Shown here: positions 6,139 through 15,656 of the stretch, in pieces
Numbering within the stretch: position 1 is the stretch's first letter
How the letters are laid out: each line of letters opens with the position of its first letter
DNA from: an uncultured beta proteobacterium
Lineage (GTDB): Bacteria; Pseudomonadota; Gammaproteobacteria; Burkholderiales; Burkholderiaceae_C
Assembly (NCBI GenBank): GCA_903894475.1
Contig: CAITQH010000047.1
Coordinates: 1 to 36,995 of the forward strand
Reading direction: 5' to 3'
DNA length: 36,995 bases
Translations under genes and position numbers: made by a program
Notes under the pieces: model-generated
Told to the model about the DNA's origin: nothing
What the model saw: the letters and a program-made list of their open reading frames with translations, nothing else
The model's database searches: none

Positions 6139-7434
6139 TTATTTCTGAAACGGACCCCAATCCGGTTCCCTGATATTGCCGTTTTGCCCGGTTAGCCGGG
6201 CCTTGATTTTACCGTCGAGCGTTGTCGTCATGAGGACCTCGCGCCCCTGCTGCTGAGTGGCGTAAACAATCAATCGGCTATTCGGAGCAAAGCTCGGACT
6301 CTCGTCGGCCGTAGTATCTGTCAGCACGTTGGCGGTGCCGCTGGCGAGGTCCAGCACATGTAATTTGAATACACCACTGACCCGCGAAATATAGGCCAGC
6401 CAGCGTCCATCGGGACTGATTGCTGGAGAAATGTTGTAACTACCGGTGAAGGTCACACGTTCGGCGCCTCCACCGAGCGCCGGCATCCTGTAAATCTGGG
6501 GTGCGCCGCCCCGATCACTGACAAAATAGATGTACTTCCCGTCCGGGCTGTAGGCGGGCTCCGTATCAATGCTGTTGGATTCGGCGAGACGCCGTGGTTC
6601 ACCGCCACTCGCAGCTATTGCATACAGCTGTGAGCCACCGCCGCGACTTAGTGTCACCGCCAGCGTACCGCCATCTGGCGACCAGGCTGGAGCGCTGTTG
6701 GAGCCTCTAAAGTTGGCGACCAGACGACGCTTGCCACTGCCCACGTCATGGGTGTAGACCACGGGCTTGCGCGATTCAAACGAGACGTAGGCGAGTTGAT
6801 TACCGTTGGGCGACCAGGCGGGGGAAATAATGGGCTCCGGACTCGACAGCGCAGATTGGGCGTTTTCGCCATCCGCGTCAGCCACCCACAACTGATAGCG
6901 CTGCGGCAGTTTGGTGACATAGGCGATTCGCGTCGAAAAAGCGCCTTTGTCACCGGTCAACTTTTCGTAAACGAAGTCGGCAATCCGGTGCGCTGCAAGA
7001 CGCAGGTCAGACGGCGTTACAGCGTAACTCTGACCGCCAAGATCCTGCGCTCTGACGATATCCCACAACCTGAACCTGACGTCATAACGACCATCGACCA
7101 GGCGGGTCACGCTACCCAGCACAAGAGAATCCGCCCCCTTTTGCCGCCACATGGGGGCGTCCGGTCGGCTCAACTCATCCAGCGCAGCGCCACTGGCCTC
7201 CACTGCGCGAAACTGCCCGCTGCGCTCAAGATCCGCCTGCACGATGGACGCAATCTTTTGTGGCGAACTGTCTTCGCCGCGGAAGGCGGATACAGCGATT
7301 GGCAACTGGTTGAGCCCAATGCCCGACACATCGACACGAAACTGTGCCTGCGCCAAACTGGCGATGATCAGCAGAGTCACTGGCAAAAAGACACGAAACG
7401 CATCAAACAGACGGTGGATTGGGCGAAAGGTCAT
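6139..7434 (-). CDS. tolB: Tol-Pal system protein TolB
   Basis: The 431-residue protein has a signal peptide (cleavage near AQAQ, about residue 30), an N-terminal alpha/beta domain (about 33-160) and a C-terminal six-bladed beta-propeller with repeated [24 protein letters not shown] and [10 protein letters not shown]40-like/PD40 motifs. TolB shuttles in the periplasm between Pal and TolA. The ATG at 7434 lies inside the 3' end of an upstream glycosyltransferase gene (32-base overlap), and there is no good Shine-Dalgarno sequence; no later in-frame start keeps the signal peptide. tolQ, tolR and tolA, which normally precede tolB, are not in the window. Confidence 0.96.
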   Translation of the reverse strand: MTFRPIHRLFDAFRVFLPVTLLIIASLAQAQFRVDVSGIGLNQLPIAVSAFRGEDSSPQKIASIVQADLERSGQFRAVEASGAALDELSRPDAPMWRQKGADSLVLGSVTRLVDGRYDVRFRLWDIVRAQDLGGQSYAVTPSDLRLAAHRIADFVYEKLTGDKGAFSTRIAYVTKLPQRYQLWVADADGENAQSALSSPEPIISPAWSPNGNQLAYVSFESRKPVVYTHDVGSGKRRLVANFRGSNSAPAWSPDGGTLAVTLSRGGGSQLYAIAASGGEPRRLAESNSIDTEPAYSPDGKYIYFVSDRGGAPQIYRMPALGGGAERVTFTGSYNISPAISPDGRWLAYISRVSGVFKLHVLDLASGTANVLTDTTADESPSFAPNSRLIVYATQQQGREVLMTTTLDGKIKARLTGQNGNIREPDWGPFQK

Positions 7435-8182
7435 TTTTATGATTTAAACAATACAAGGCAAAATATTTTCCGAACGCTGCCTGGGCCTGCATGGCGCACA
7501 CCGCAAACCCCATGGCACCATCGAGAAAGCCCCGGCGAAAAACATAACTGCGCAGGAATGCTACCACTCCGGCCAGCGCGGCCCGCAGCATGGAGCATTT
7601 TTGACCACGGGCATAACGCTGCTCGGCCCAAGCCTGGCTGTACTGTTCGAGCTTGCGCCAATAATGCGCTGGCGTCGGATAACTGAAGTGCTGCAGCGGC
7701 GCAGTCAAACGCCCTGGCGCACCGGTCCGAAGCAACACCCGCTCATGGACCAGATCATCGCTGAAGCGCGCCAGGTCGCGTTTGAACAAGCGCAGCACAT
7801 GGTCCGGGGTCCAACCGCAATGGCGTATCCAGCGCCCGCAAAACTGCGTCAGCCGGGGAATTTCATAGGCGTCGGAATCACCATCCACCAGCGCGCACTG
7901 GATCTGTTGCGACAGTTCGGGCGACACCCGCTCATCGGCATCGAGTGACAGCACCCACGGATAACGAGCAAGATCAAGTGCGAGGTTCTTCTGCTTTCCA
8001 AACCCCTCCCATTGCTGCGAAACATGGACGATGGCCCCAAAAGCGCGTGCAAGATCGGCGGTGCCGTCGCTGCTTGCGCCATCCAGCACAATCACTTCGT
8101 CAGCAAAAGATACCGTCTGCAGGCAAGCCTGTATGTTGGCAGCCTCATTGAAGGTGATGATAATGACACTGAGTTGAGTCAA
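7403..8182 (-). CDS. GT2 glycosyltransferase, WaaE/KdtX-like lipooligosaccharide core enzyme
   Basis: The sequence shows a GT-A nucleotide-sugar domain: [28 protein letters not shown] and SLDADERVS carrying the DxD-type metal ligand. The WaaE subfamily core follows: [19 protein letters not shown] then [10 protein letters not shown]. These enzymes add glucose to the inner core heptose of lipopolysaccharide at the cytoplasmic face. A C-terminal amphipathic/hydrophobic part (about residues 205-245) may associate with the membrane. I chose the TTG at 8182 (M-T-Q-L-S-V-I-I), because the frame upstream has no family match; this gives 259 residues. The gene is divergent from the O-antigen-ligase-like gene and overlaps tolB by 32 bases at its 3' end. 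Confidence 0.85.
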   Translation of the reverse strand: MTQLSVIIITFNEAANIQACLQTVSFADEVIVLDGASSDGTADLARAFGAIVHVSQQWEGFGKQKNLALDLARYPWVLSLDADERVSPELSQQIQCALVDGDSDAYEIPRLTQFCGRWIRHCGWTPDHVLRLFKRDLARFSDDLVHERVLLRTGAPGRLTAPLQHFSYPTPAHYWRKLEQYSQAWAEQRYARGQKCSMLRAALAGVVAFLRSYVFRRGFLDGAMGFAVCAMQAQAAFGKYFALYCLNHKNDLSPNPPSV

Positions 8183-8311
8183 GTGGATGTTTTCAATATT
8201 TCTTGGCAAGCGCAGAGCATAGCCGAACCGAACCAGCGTAGCACGCGCCAACACAGCGTTGATAATAGGCGGCCCTGGCGTATCCCACAGACTCTTCAGC
8301 AACCCACATTC

Positions 8312-9580
8312 ATGCCCCGGTCGTTTTCAAGCGTTCGCCTGTACCTCATCTGTCTTGCCGCGGGGGCGCTCGCCTTGCCGATTGCCATCGTCAGCCTGGC
8401 CAAGTTGCTGGCGCTGATGGGAACGGCCGCGGTGATGGTGCATGGCTGGTGCCGGCGGGATACACACGCCGGACTTTCCTCGACCAGCATCACCCCCATG
8501 ATTTTGCTGGCGTTGTTGCTCCTGGCTTTGAGTGCTTTGTGGAGCACCGGCTCAAGCGATGAAGTTCTGACCGACCTTGCCAAACACGCTCGTCTGATCC
8601 TGATTCCTGTCATTCTGAGTCTGGCACGCTCGCGGCGCGATGCCCTTATCGCCATGGGATTCTTTGTTGGCGGGCAGATCTTTCTGCTTGGCAGCACCTG
8701 GCTGCTGTTTGTCGGCGTACCGCTGCCCTGGGTCATGTCGAAGGAAGCGGGAATCTGCGACACCTGCTCGTTCGCGGTTTTCTCCAGTTACCTTGATCAG
8801 TCGATCATGAGCGCCGTGTTGGCCGCCGTCTGCTGGCAGCTGCGCAGCCTGGCACCGACGCGCCATCGGGCGGCTCTTGCGCTGCTGGTCGCCGGCCTGG
8901 CACTGTCCTGCGTATTTTTCATTTTTCAGGGTCGCACCGGACACCTGGTAGCCATCGCGCTGGTGCTGCTGGCCACGCTGTGGGAATTTCCGCAGCGTCT
9001 TCACCTCAGAGTCATGCTCATAGGCCTGCTGCTCCTGGTCGCGCTCGCCGCCGCTTCAGGCAGGATGGGTGAGCGCTTCCGGGAAGTTGGCAGCAGCATG
9101 CAGGCCTTCAATCCGACAAGTGAAGGCACGTCCTCACCTGGCATGCGCCTTGAGCTCTGGAAGCTCTCACTGCAGTCGCTTGCCGAAAGTCCCTGGAGGG
9201 GGACCGGCGTCGGCAGCTGGAATACCGAGTTCAGGCGACAGGAAATCGTCCATGCCAACGACATGCCCATCAGCGACGCCAGCAATCAGCACCACAATCC
9301 GCATCAGGAGTATCTGCTCTGGGGTGTCGAGATGGGACTGCCCGGAATCCTGCTGCTGTGTGCCCTCTTCGTGGCGCTGTACCGGGACAGTCAAGAGCTG
9401 GCGACGCCGGAACGCAGGGCGCTGCAGTCAGTGCTGCTGGCCCTGCTGGTGGCATGCCTGTTCAACTGCGCCCTGCATGACGCCATGATTGGGGACTTCT
9501 TCTGCATCACCCTGGGTCTGCTGCTGGCGCTTCGCTTGCCGGTCGCAGTGCGATCGTCTGCCGTTCCAGCGGTCGCCTGA
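8312..9580 (+). CDS. O-antigen ligase / polymerase family membrane protein (WaaL-like)
   Basis: The 422-residue protein has about ten or more hydrophobic helices and, near residue 330, the periplasmic-loop motif HHNPHQEYLLWGVEMGLPG, with the conserved His and Gly-x-x-Gly of Wzy_C/WaaL proteins. Such enzymes transfer O-antigen or other undecaprenyl-linked glycans to lipid A-core. The ATG at 8312 is chosen because translated sequence before it is not membrane-like and runs into the divergent glycosyltransferase promoter region; no strong Shine-Dalgarno sequence is visible. The next gene, msbA, starts 12 bases after the stop. Ligase versus polymerase cannot be separated by sequence alone; the neighbouring core glycosyltransferase and flippase favour ligase. 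Confidence 0.82.
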   Translation: MPRSFSSVRLYLICLAAGALALPIAIVSLAKLLALMGTAAVMVHGWCRRDTHAGLSSTSITPMILLALLLLALSALWSTGSSDEVLTDLAKHARLILIPVILSLARSRRDALIAMGFFVGGQIFLLGSTWLLFVGVPLPWVMSKEAGICDTCSFAVFSSYLDQSIMSAVLAAVCWQLRSLAPTRHRAALALLVAGLALSCVFFIFQGRTGHLVAIALVLLATLWEFPQRLHLRVMLIGLLLLVALAAASGRMGERFREVGSSMQAFNPTSEGTSSPGMRLELWKLSLQSLAESPWRGTGVGSWNTEFRRQEIVHANDMPISDASNQHHNPHQEYLLWGVEMGLPGILLLCALFVALYRDSQELATPERRALQSVLLALLVACLFNCALHDAMIGDFFCITLGLLLALRLPVAVRSSAVPAVA

Positions 9581-9592
9581 GCGTTCACCCCC

Positions 9593-11359
9593 ATGTCTGC
9601 CACGACCCCAAAATCGCCAAGCCAGTTGCTGCGCAGACTGGCTCGCCTGCTGCCCTATTTCGGCAAGCCCTACGCGTCCTGGCTGACGGTGCTGGGCGCG
9701 ACGCTGGTCCTGTCCCTGACCGAGCCCATGATTCCAGCCCTGCTGCAGCCCTTGCTGGACAAGGGCTTTCAACAGGGTGCACTCAAAATCTGGATGGTAC
9801 CGGCGGCCCTGATTCTGCTTTTTGGTGTACGCGGAATCGCCAGTTTCCTGGCACAACTGGCGCTGACCAAAGTCACCAACCGCGGCCTGCTGATGATGCG
9901 CAACACCATGTTTGAAAAGCTGCTTGACGCCAGACTCACGCTGTTTCAGCAGCAGTCCTCCAGCGCCCTGGCCAACACCGTCGTCTATGAGGTTCAAACC
10001 GGCTCGGTGCTGCTCGTCAACTCCCTGACCACCCTGCTACGCGACAGTCTGACCCTGCTGGCATTGGTGGCCTACCTGCTGTACCTGAACTGGAAGTTGA
10101 CGCTGATAGTCACTGCCCTCTTTCCAGCAGTGGCCTTTGTCATGCGCACACTTTCCAGGCGCTTGTACCGACTGACCAAAGACAGTCAGGACGCGACCGA
10201 TGCGCTGGCCTACGTGGTCGAGGAAAACGTGCTCGCCCATCGCGACGTGCGCCTGCAGGCGGCGCAGCCATCGCAGGCCAGGCGCTTTCATCTGTTGGGC
10301 GCTGCGCTGCAACGACTGTCGATGAAGTCCACCACGGCGTCGGCTGCCATGACCCCCTTGACCCAGATGCTCGCCGCCTTTGCCCTGTCCGCCGTGATTT
10401 CCGTGGCACTGGTACAAAGCGCCGGGCAGGGTACTTCGGTTGGCAGTTTTGCCGCTTTTGTGAGCGCCATGCTGATGCTGGTGGCGCCGATCAAGCATCT
10501 GTCTGAACTGGCCAACCCGATCACGCGCGGTCTGGCAGCCATGGAGCGCGGACTGGACCTGATCACCCTGACCGCCAGCGAGACCGGCGGCAGCTTTTCC
10601 AAACCCAAAGCGCAAGGCCGTCTGCATTTCGATCAAGCCTGCGTCAGATACCCGGAGAGCACGACGCCCGCCCTCGACCAGTTCAGTCTGGATGTGCAAG
10701 CGGGCGAGATTGTGGCCCTGGCGGGCGCGTCGGGCTCAGGCAAGACCACGCTGGTCAGTCTGCTGCCGCGCTTTATCGAGTTGAGTTCGGGCAGCATCGA
10801 GCTCGATGGCCATGCCCTTTGCGACTGGAATCTGGCTTCACTTCGCGCCCAGTTTGCATTGGTCAGTCAACATGTTCTGATGCTCAATGACAGCGTCGCC
10901 GTCAATGTCGCACTGGGTCAGGAGATGGACCGGCAGCGTGTTCTGGAATGCCTGCAGGCGGCCAACCTGGCCGACCTGATGGCAGAGCTCCCGAACGGCA
11001 TCGACACCCTGGTTGGTCACAACGCCATGCAACTCTCGGGCGGACAACGCCAGCGCCTGGCCATCGCCAGGGCGCTCTACAAGGACGCACCGGTGCTGAT
11101 TCTTGACGAAGCCACCTCCGCACTGGATGCTGAATCGGAGCGTGCCATTCAGGACGCCCTGCAGCGCCTGATGCAAGGCCGGACCACACTGGTGATAGCG
11201 CATCGGCTGTCGACGATACAGCACGCCAACCGCATCATTGTGATGGACAAGGGACGCATTCTCGAATCGGGCAGCCATGCCCAGTTGCTGGCCGCACAGG
11301 GCGCCTACGCACAGCTCTACCGCATGGGTTTTTCGACGGCCGCAGAACAGGCGCGCTAA
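9593..11359 (+). CDS. msbA: Lipid A export ABC transporter MsbA (ATPase/permease)
   Basis: This 588-residue half-transporter joins a six-helix exporter domain (about residues 20-330) to an ATPase domain with Walker A GASGSGKTT (about 378-386), signature LSGGQRQRLAIARAL, Walker B VLILDEATSALD and the H-loop HRLST. The arrangement and length match MsbA, which flips lipid A-core across the inner membrane. It is directly behind the WaaL-like gene (12 bases), which fits a lipopolysaccharide role. Its stop overlaps by four bases the stop of the convergent glycosyltransferase gene. A related lipid or drug exporter is possible but less likely in this context. Confidence 0.9.
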   Translation: MSATTPKSPSQLLRRLARLLPYFGKPYASWLTVLGATLVLSLTEPMIPALLQPLLDKGFQQGALKIWMVPAALILLFGVRGIASFLAQLALTKVTNRGLLMMRNTMFEKLLDARLTLFQQQSSSALANTVVYEVQTGSVLLVNSLTTLLRDSLTLLALVAYLLYLNWKLTLIVTALFPAVAFVMRTLSRRLYRLTKDSQDATDALAYVVEENVLAHRDVRLQAAQPSQARRFHLLGAALQRLSMKSTTASAAMTPLTQMLAAFALSAVISVALVQSAGQGTSVGSFAAFVSAMLMLVAPIKHLSELANPITRGLAAMERGLDLITLTASETGGSFSKPKAQGRLHFDQACVRYPESTTPALDQFSLDVQAGEIVALAGASGSGKTTLVSLLPRFIELSSGSIELDGHALCDWNLASLRAQFALVSQHVLMLNDSVAVNVALGQEMDRQRVLECLQAANLADLMAELPNGIDTLVGHNAMQLSGGQRQRLAIARALYKDAPVLILDEATSALDAESERAIQDALQRLMQGRTTLVIAHRLSTIQHANRIIVMDKGRILESGSHAQLLAAQGAYAQLYRMGFSTAAEQAR

Positions 11360-12231
11360 GCCATCCAGGCCTTGATTTTGCTGAACCGGAGGTTACGCCG
11401 GAAGTCGAGATCTTCCTCGGGCTCGCTCAAACTGAGCTGACTCGCAAGCTGACCTCGACGCAGATAGAAACGATCAAACAGAGATGAGGTCATGCCCCAT
11501 TTGCGCATGAACTGCGTTCGTCCATCGTTCTTGACGATGCGACCGGTACTCTTGCAGCGAAAGTGATACACCAGACTGTCGCCAACGCCAAGAAACACGC
11601 GGCAACCAGCGGCCCACATCTTCATGGAAAAGTCGTTGTCACTGCTCATGCCGGGGCTGAACTCGGAGCTGAAACCACCCACCGCATGCCACCAGCGTCG
11701 GTGCACCAGTGTTGGCGGCCAGGTTGCACCATACCAGTCTGGCTTGGCCAGGCCCCGGTAGGTCGTAAGCAATCGCTGCTCGTCAAACGTTTGTGCATCA
11801 GAACCAAAATCATGGACGCTGACACAGCGGTTGCCGGAATCTGTCGGCTCTATCATGGTCCCGGACAGCATGAATCCATCGTGCCCAATCTGCTGCACTT
11901 TCTCCAGTAGTCTGGTATCCCACTGTGGACAGCAATACATGTCATCGTTGAGGTAAACAATGAGCTCATGCTGTGCCAGAGCCGCGGCCTGATTGACGGT
12001 CAGACAGATACCCGTGTTCTCGACCGAATGGGTGTAAGCCAAACCCTGTGAGCGCACCCAGTCCAGCGTGCCATCGCTGCCGTCATTGACATGAACAATG
12101 ATCTGATGCTCGAACGCGCTGTGCGCCCTGACACTGCCGACACACAACTTCAGAAATGCCAGGTTGTTCCAGCTTGGAATGACAATGGAAAAAAGGCGCA
12201 GGAGTGGCAGCGCTTGTACAGTGAGTTTCAT
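11356..12231 (-). CDS. GT2 family glycosyltransferase
   Basis: The protein (about 291 residues) has a GT-A fold: FSIVIPSWNNLAFL at the N-terminus, VHVNDGSDGT, and the acidic metal-binding YLNDDMYCCPQWD (about residues 95-108). A later DNDFSMKMW contains the probable catalytic Asp region. It is likely a cytoplasmic sugar transferase acting on a surface polysaccharide. The ATG at 12231 is chosen; an in-frame TTG 15 bases upstream is the alternative, and neither has a good ribosome-binding site. It is the last gene of the long minus-strand run, 31 bases behind the GT4 gene. Donor and acceptor sugars are unknown. Confidence 0.82.
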   Translation of the reverse strand: MKLTVQALPLLRLFSIVIPSWNNLAFLKLCVGSVRAHSAFEHQIIVHVNDGSDGTLDWVRSQGLAYTHSVENTGICLTVNQAAALAQHELIVYLNDDMYCCPQWDTRLLEKVQQIGHDGFMLSGTMIEPTDSGNRCVSVHDFGSDAQTFDEQRLLTTYRGLAKPDWYGATWPPTLVHRRWWHAVGGFSSEFSPGMSSDNDFSMKMWAAGCRVFLGVGDSLVYHFRCKSTGRIVKNDGRTQFMRKWGMTSSLFDRFYLRRGQLASQLSLSEPEEDLDFRRNLRFSKIKAWMA

Positions 12232-12262
12232 GGCCAGGAACAACAAATGGGTAAACAGTACT

Positions 12263-13411
12263 TCACGCAGGGCGATCCATCAGGTCAAAATACATCCGCT
12301 CCTGCTCAACAGCAATGCTGGGCCAGGCCCGTTGCTGTGCGAACTCGCGCGCGCTAACCGACAGGGCTTGCCGCAGACTCGCATCTTCGAGAAGGCGTGT
12401 CAGCACAGCACTTAGTTCGGCAGCGTCCGTTGGACAGGACAGAATCATGGCATTGACACCCTTCGAGAGCAGACCCGCAATGCCGCAGTAACGTGCATCA
12501 CTAACGACGACCGGTAATCCATGCGCCATCGCTTCAAGCACCACCATCGCAAAAGTATCTTCGGTGGTGGGATGCACCAGCAGATCGGCGGCCCGGTACA
12601 GGGGTGATACGTCTCTGAGTTGTCCCAGAAAATGGACCCGTCCGTCGAGGCCCATCAGTTGCGCCTTGCGCTGGAATTTTTCGAGCTGAGAAGGGTTTCC
12701 GACCACGGCCAACTCGACATCAGTTGGCAATGACTTGAGTGCTTCCAACAAGGTTGACAAGCCCTTCTTCTGATAATCATTGGCAACAAACGCCAGCAGG
12801 AAGCCCCGCGTCGGCAATGCCAGTTCGGCTCTGGCGGCCTGGCGCTCCATCGCCGCCTCCGGCAAGTTCACACCCGGAGAAATCAGCGACACGACGCTGG
12901 ACGGGTAGGTCTGGCCGACAAGTACTTGCAGGGTCGGTGAGGTCACTACAACGGCTTTTCGAGGAGCCGGTGCAAAACGATAACGCTCCAGCAAAAGGTA
13001 AGCCAGCAGGCGCGGACTGGTCGCCACCTTGAGCCAGCGCAGCGCCCGGCGCCAGCCAGAGCGAGCCTGAAACAGGTTGTATTTCAGCGGCAGCACATGT
13101 ACCGTCTGCACATGGCCATGCCATGTGTTCTCGTGCGAATGCACGATGTCAAAGCGGCCCCGAGTCACCCACCAGGTCGTCACCGCATACCACAGCAGGT
13201 TGATCCAGCGTGGTCGGCTCAAGGGCGAAGACATCATGTGGTAATTGACGCCGGGTAAGTGATGGTCAATTTGCTGGGCAAATACGTGAATCTCGTGACG
13301 CTGCGCCAACTGCTCGACCAAGGCGATCGAGTAACGTTCAGCGCCACCCCCGGTTGGCGCGAACACCCGGTTCAGTACAGCGATGCGCAAGCGCCGTGGA
13401 TCAACACTCAT
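12263..13411 (-). CDS. GT4 family glycosyltransferase
   Basis: The 382-residue product has the two-domain GT-B organisation. The N-terminal domain opens with RIAVLNRVFAPTGGGAERYS (Gly-rich acceptor-side loop). The C-terminal donor-binding domain shows LLAFVANDYQKKGLSTLLEA, then VHFLGQLRDVSPLYRAADLL and HPTTEDTFAMVVLEAMAHG. The usual E-x7-E is shifted: Asp aligns with the first Glu, with a Glu one residue earlier, a variant seen in this family. It retains anomeric configuration by family rule. ATG overlaps the deacetylase stop by four bases (ATGA), so the two are translationally coupled. Likely LPS or capsule assembly. Confidence 0.87.
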   Translation of the reverse strand: MSVDPRRLRIAVLNRVFAPTGGGAERYSIALVEQLAQRHEIHVFAQQIDHHLPGVNYHMMSSPLSRPRWINLLWYAVTTWWVTRGRFDIVHSHENTWHGHVQTVHVLPLKYNLFQARSGWRRALRWLKVATSPRLLAYLLLERYRFAPAPRKAVVVTSPTLQVLVGQTYPSSVVSLISPGVNLPEAAMERQAARAELALPTRGFLLAFVANDYQKKGLSTLLEALKSLPTDVELAVVGNPSQLEKFQRKAQLMGLDGRVHFLGQLRDVSPLYRAADLLVHPTTEDTFAMVVLEAMAHGLPVVVSDARYCGIAGLLSKGVNAMILSCPTDAAELSAVLTRLLEDASLRQALSVSAREFAQQRAWPSIAVEQERMYFDLMDRPA

Positions 13412-14160
13412 GGCAGGCGCCGCCGATCTTCATAAGCCGTGGCCACTTTGAGCCAAAGTAGCGGCAGCGTGCTTGCGCGCAGTACGGGCACACGCGGCAG
13501 TTGCATCAGGTCTTCGCCGCGCTGGCAACGGCTGCGCACCGTGGTCGTAGCCGAAACAAAACCGACCGAGTGCGCCAGCGCGGCATGTTCCGGATTGAAT
13601 TCACCATACGGGTAACAGAAATGCTGCACCGGCAAGTCGATCACCGCTTCGAGCTCCGACTTGCACAAAGCCATTTCTTCTCTGCTTTGCGCCATTTCTG
13701 TCTGTGTCAGGTGGACATGGTGACGGGTATGCGCGCCAACTTCCTGTCCGCCCTGCACCCACTGTCGCAATTCACCCGAATTCATGAGCGGCGCCGGCGC
13801 AATACCTGACTGCCGATCCCACTCATTGATACTGCCCAAATATTGACTCACAACGTAGCAGGTCGATGAAAAGCCGTAGCGCTGCAAGACCGGCATGGCG
13901 TGACTCAGATTGTTCAGATAGCCATCATCCAGGCTGATCCCTACCACCTTGCCAACACGTTCCCCTCGCAGATACGGCATCAAAGCGGACATTGACAGGC
14001 CCTGATAGCCCAACAGACGCAGCCAAGCCATCTGCCGCGCGAAGGCAGACGGCCCCACATACAAACTTCGAAAACCCGCACCTCGGGCCGGACTCGGTGC
14101 AATCTGGTGGTAGGTCAGAATCGGAATTGGCAGTCGATTGGCAGTTTGAAGACTTGACAT
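13408..14160 (-). CDS. Polysaccharide deacetylase (NodB homology domain)
   Basis: The 250-residue protein carries the NodB motifs of carbohydrate esterase family 4: ILTYHQIAP near the N-terminus, VGISLDDGYLNN with the catalytic and metal-binding Asp pair, GAHTRHHVHL with the two metal-binding His, and FCYPYGEF. It would remove N- or O-acetyl groups from a glycan. No clear signal peptide is seen, so a cytoplasmic substrate (for example a lipid-linked sugar, as in some LPS pathways) is possible. The ATG at 14160 is preferred to the longer frame, whose extra part lies within the RNase G gene. It lies 20 bases behind rng and overlaps the GT4 gene by four bases. Confidence 0.88.
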   Translation of the reverse strand: MSSLQTANRLPIPILTYHQIAPSPARGAGFRSLYVGPSAFARQMAWLRLLGYQGLSMSALMPYLRGERVGKVVGISLDDGYLNNLSHAMPVLQRYGFSSTCYVVSQYLGSINEWDRQSGIAPAPLMNSGELRQWVQGGQEVGAHTRHHVHLTQTEMAQSREEMALCKSELEAVIDLPVQHFCYPYGEFNPEHAALAHSVGFVSATTTVRSRCQRGEDLMQLPRVPVLRASTLPLLWLKVATAYEDRRRLP

Positions 14161-14180
14161 AAGGCGACCGGACCCAGCTA

Positions 14181-15656
14181 CTACAGCAGGACGATATCGT
14201 ACTGTTCCTGCCCCATCGCGCTCTCGCTCTGCAAAGATACCGGCTTGCCGATGAACTCGCTCAAACCCGCCAGGTGCTGGCTTTCTTCGTCCAGCAGCAG
14301 TTCGATCACCTTGGGTGAGGCAACCACGCGAAATTCGCGCGGGTTGAACTGACGAGCTTCGCGCAGGATTTCGCGAAAAATATCGTAGCTCACGCTGCAC
14401 GCCGTCTTTACGATCCCTTTGCCAGCGCACACCGGACAGGGTTCGCAGAGCATTTGCGCCAGTGATTCACGGGTTCTCTTTCGTGTCATCTCGACCAGGC
14501 CAAGTTGGGAAAACCCGCCCGCCATGGTCTTGACGCGATCACGCGCCAACTGTTTGCGAAATTCCGCCAGTACCGACTCTCGATGATCCTGACGCACCAT
14601 ATCAATGAAATCCGCGATGATGATGCCCCCCAGATTGCGCAGACGCAATTGCCGTGCGATCGCCTGCGCCGCTTCCAGGTTGGTCTTGAAGATCGTGTCG
14701 TCAAAATTGCGGGCGCCGACAAAACCACCCGTGTTGACGTCCACCGTCGTCAGCGCCTCCGTCTGATCGACGATCAGGTAGCCGCCCGACTTCAGCTCGA
14801 CCCGACGCCCCAGCGCCTTGGCAATCTCTTCATCAATCGCGTAGAGATCAAAAATCGGGCGCTCACCCCGGTAATGTTGCAGTTTCTGGGCCGCGGCGGG
14901 CATGAACTCCAGGCCAAAGGTCTTGAGTGCCTCAAACTGTTCACTTGAGTCCACCTTGATGGTGTGCGTGTTTTCACCCACCAGATCGCGCAAAACCCGT
15001 TGCAAGAGATTCAGATCCTGGTGCAGGATTGACAAGGGCGGCAGCGACAAGGAGGCATGCCGGATGCGCGCCCAGGCCTTGCGCAAATAGCCAATATCCT
15101 CCGACAGTTCCGAATCAGAGGCGTCTTCACCATTGGTTCTAAGGATGAAACCACCCCCCTGATCACCCGTCAGGCTCTGCAGGCGCAAGCGCAGTTCATC
15201 ACGCTGCTCGACAGGAATCTTCTGGGACACTCCGACGTGGTCGTCCTGTGGCAGGAACACCAGCATGCGCCCGGCAATGCTGATCTGCGTCGACAGTCGC
15301 GCACCCTTGGATCCGATCGGGTCCTTGATCACCTGCACCATCAGGGACTGACCTTCAAAGATCTGCCTTTCGATGGGCAGTTGCGGCTGCGTATTGCGCA
15401 CCATGCTCGGCGGCTCACCATCGGGCTGTCGATGCCAGACGTCGGCCACATGCAGGAAGGCGGCGCGCTCCAGGCCGATATCAATGAACGCAGACTGCAT
15501 ACCCGGCAGCACTCTGGCGACCTTACCCAGGTAGACATTGCCGACCAGGCCACGCTCAAGCGAGCGCTCGACGTGCAGTTCCTGCAGGGCACCGTTTTCC
15601 ACAATGGCGACGCGCGTCTCCTGCGGCGACCAGTTGATCAATATATCTTCTTGCAT
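14181..15656 (-). CDS. rng: Ribonuclease G
   Basis: The 491-residue protein begins MQEDILINWSPQETRVAIVE and has an S1-like domain (about residues 35-130, GNVYLGKVARVLPGMQSAFIDIG), an RNase H-like catalytic region with Asp residues in TVDVNTGGF and IIIADFIDM, and the zinc-link CEPCPVCAGKG. It lacks the long C-terminal scaffold of RNase E and so matches RNase G, which matures the 5' end of 16S rRNA and decays some mRNAs. Its start overlaps maf by 19 bases. The polysaccharide deacetylase gene follows after only 20 bases, so transcription may continue into the glycan genes. Confidence 0.95.
   Translation of the reverse strand: MQEDILINWSPQETRVAIVENGALQELHVERSLERGLVGNVYLGKVARVLPGMQSAFIDIGLERAAFLHVADVWHRQPDGEPPSMVRNTQPQLPIERQIFEGQSLMVQVIKDPIGSKGARLSTQISIAGRMLVFLPQDDHVGVSQKIPVEQRDELRLRLQSLTGDQGGGFILRTNGEDASDSELSEDIGYLRKAWARIRHASLSLPPLSILHQDLNLLQRVLRDLVGENTHTIKVDSSEQFEALKTFGLEFMPAAAQKLQHYRGERPIFDLYAIDEEIAKALGRRVELKSGGYLIVDQTEALTTVDVNTGGFVGARNFDDTIFKTNLEAAQAIARQLRLRNLGGIIIADFIDMVRQDHRESVLAEFRKQLARDRVKTMAGGFSQLGLVEMTRKRTRESLAQMLCEPCPVCAGKGIVKTACSVSYDIFREILREARQFNPREFRVVASPKVIELLLDEESQHLAGLSEFIGKPVSLQSESAMGQEQYDIVLL

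Noticed and set aside
8012..8311. N-terminal extension of the O-antigen-ligase-like gene
   Set aside because: Sequence overlaps the divergent glycosyltransferase gene, is not membrane-like, and homology starts at the ATG at 8312.
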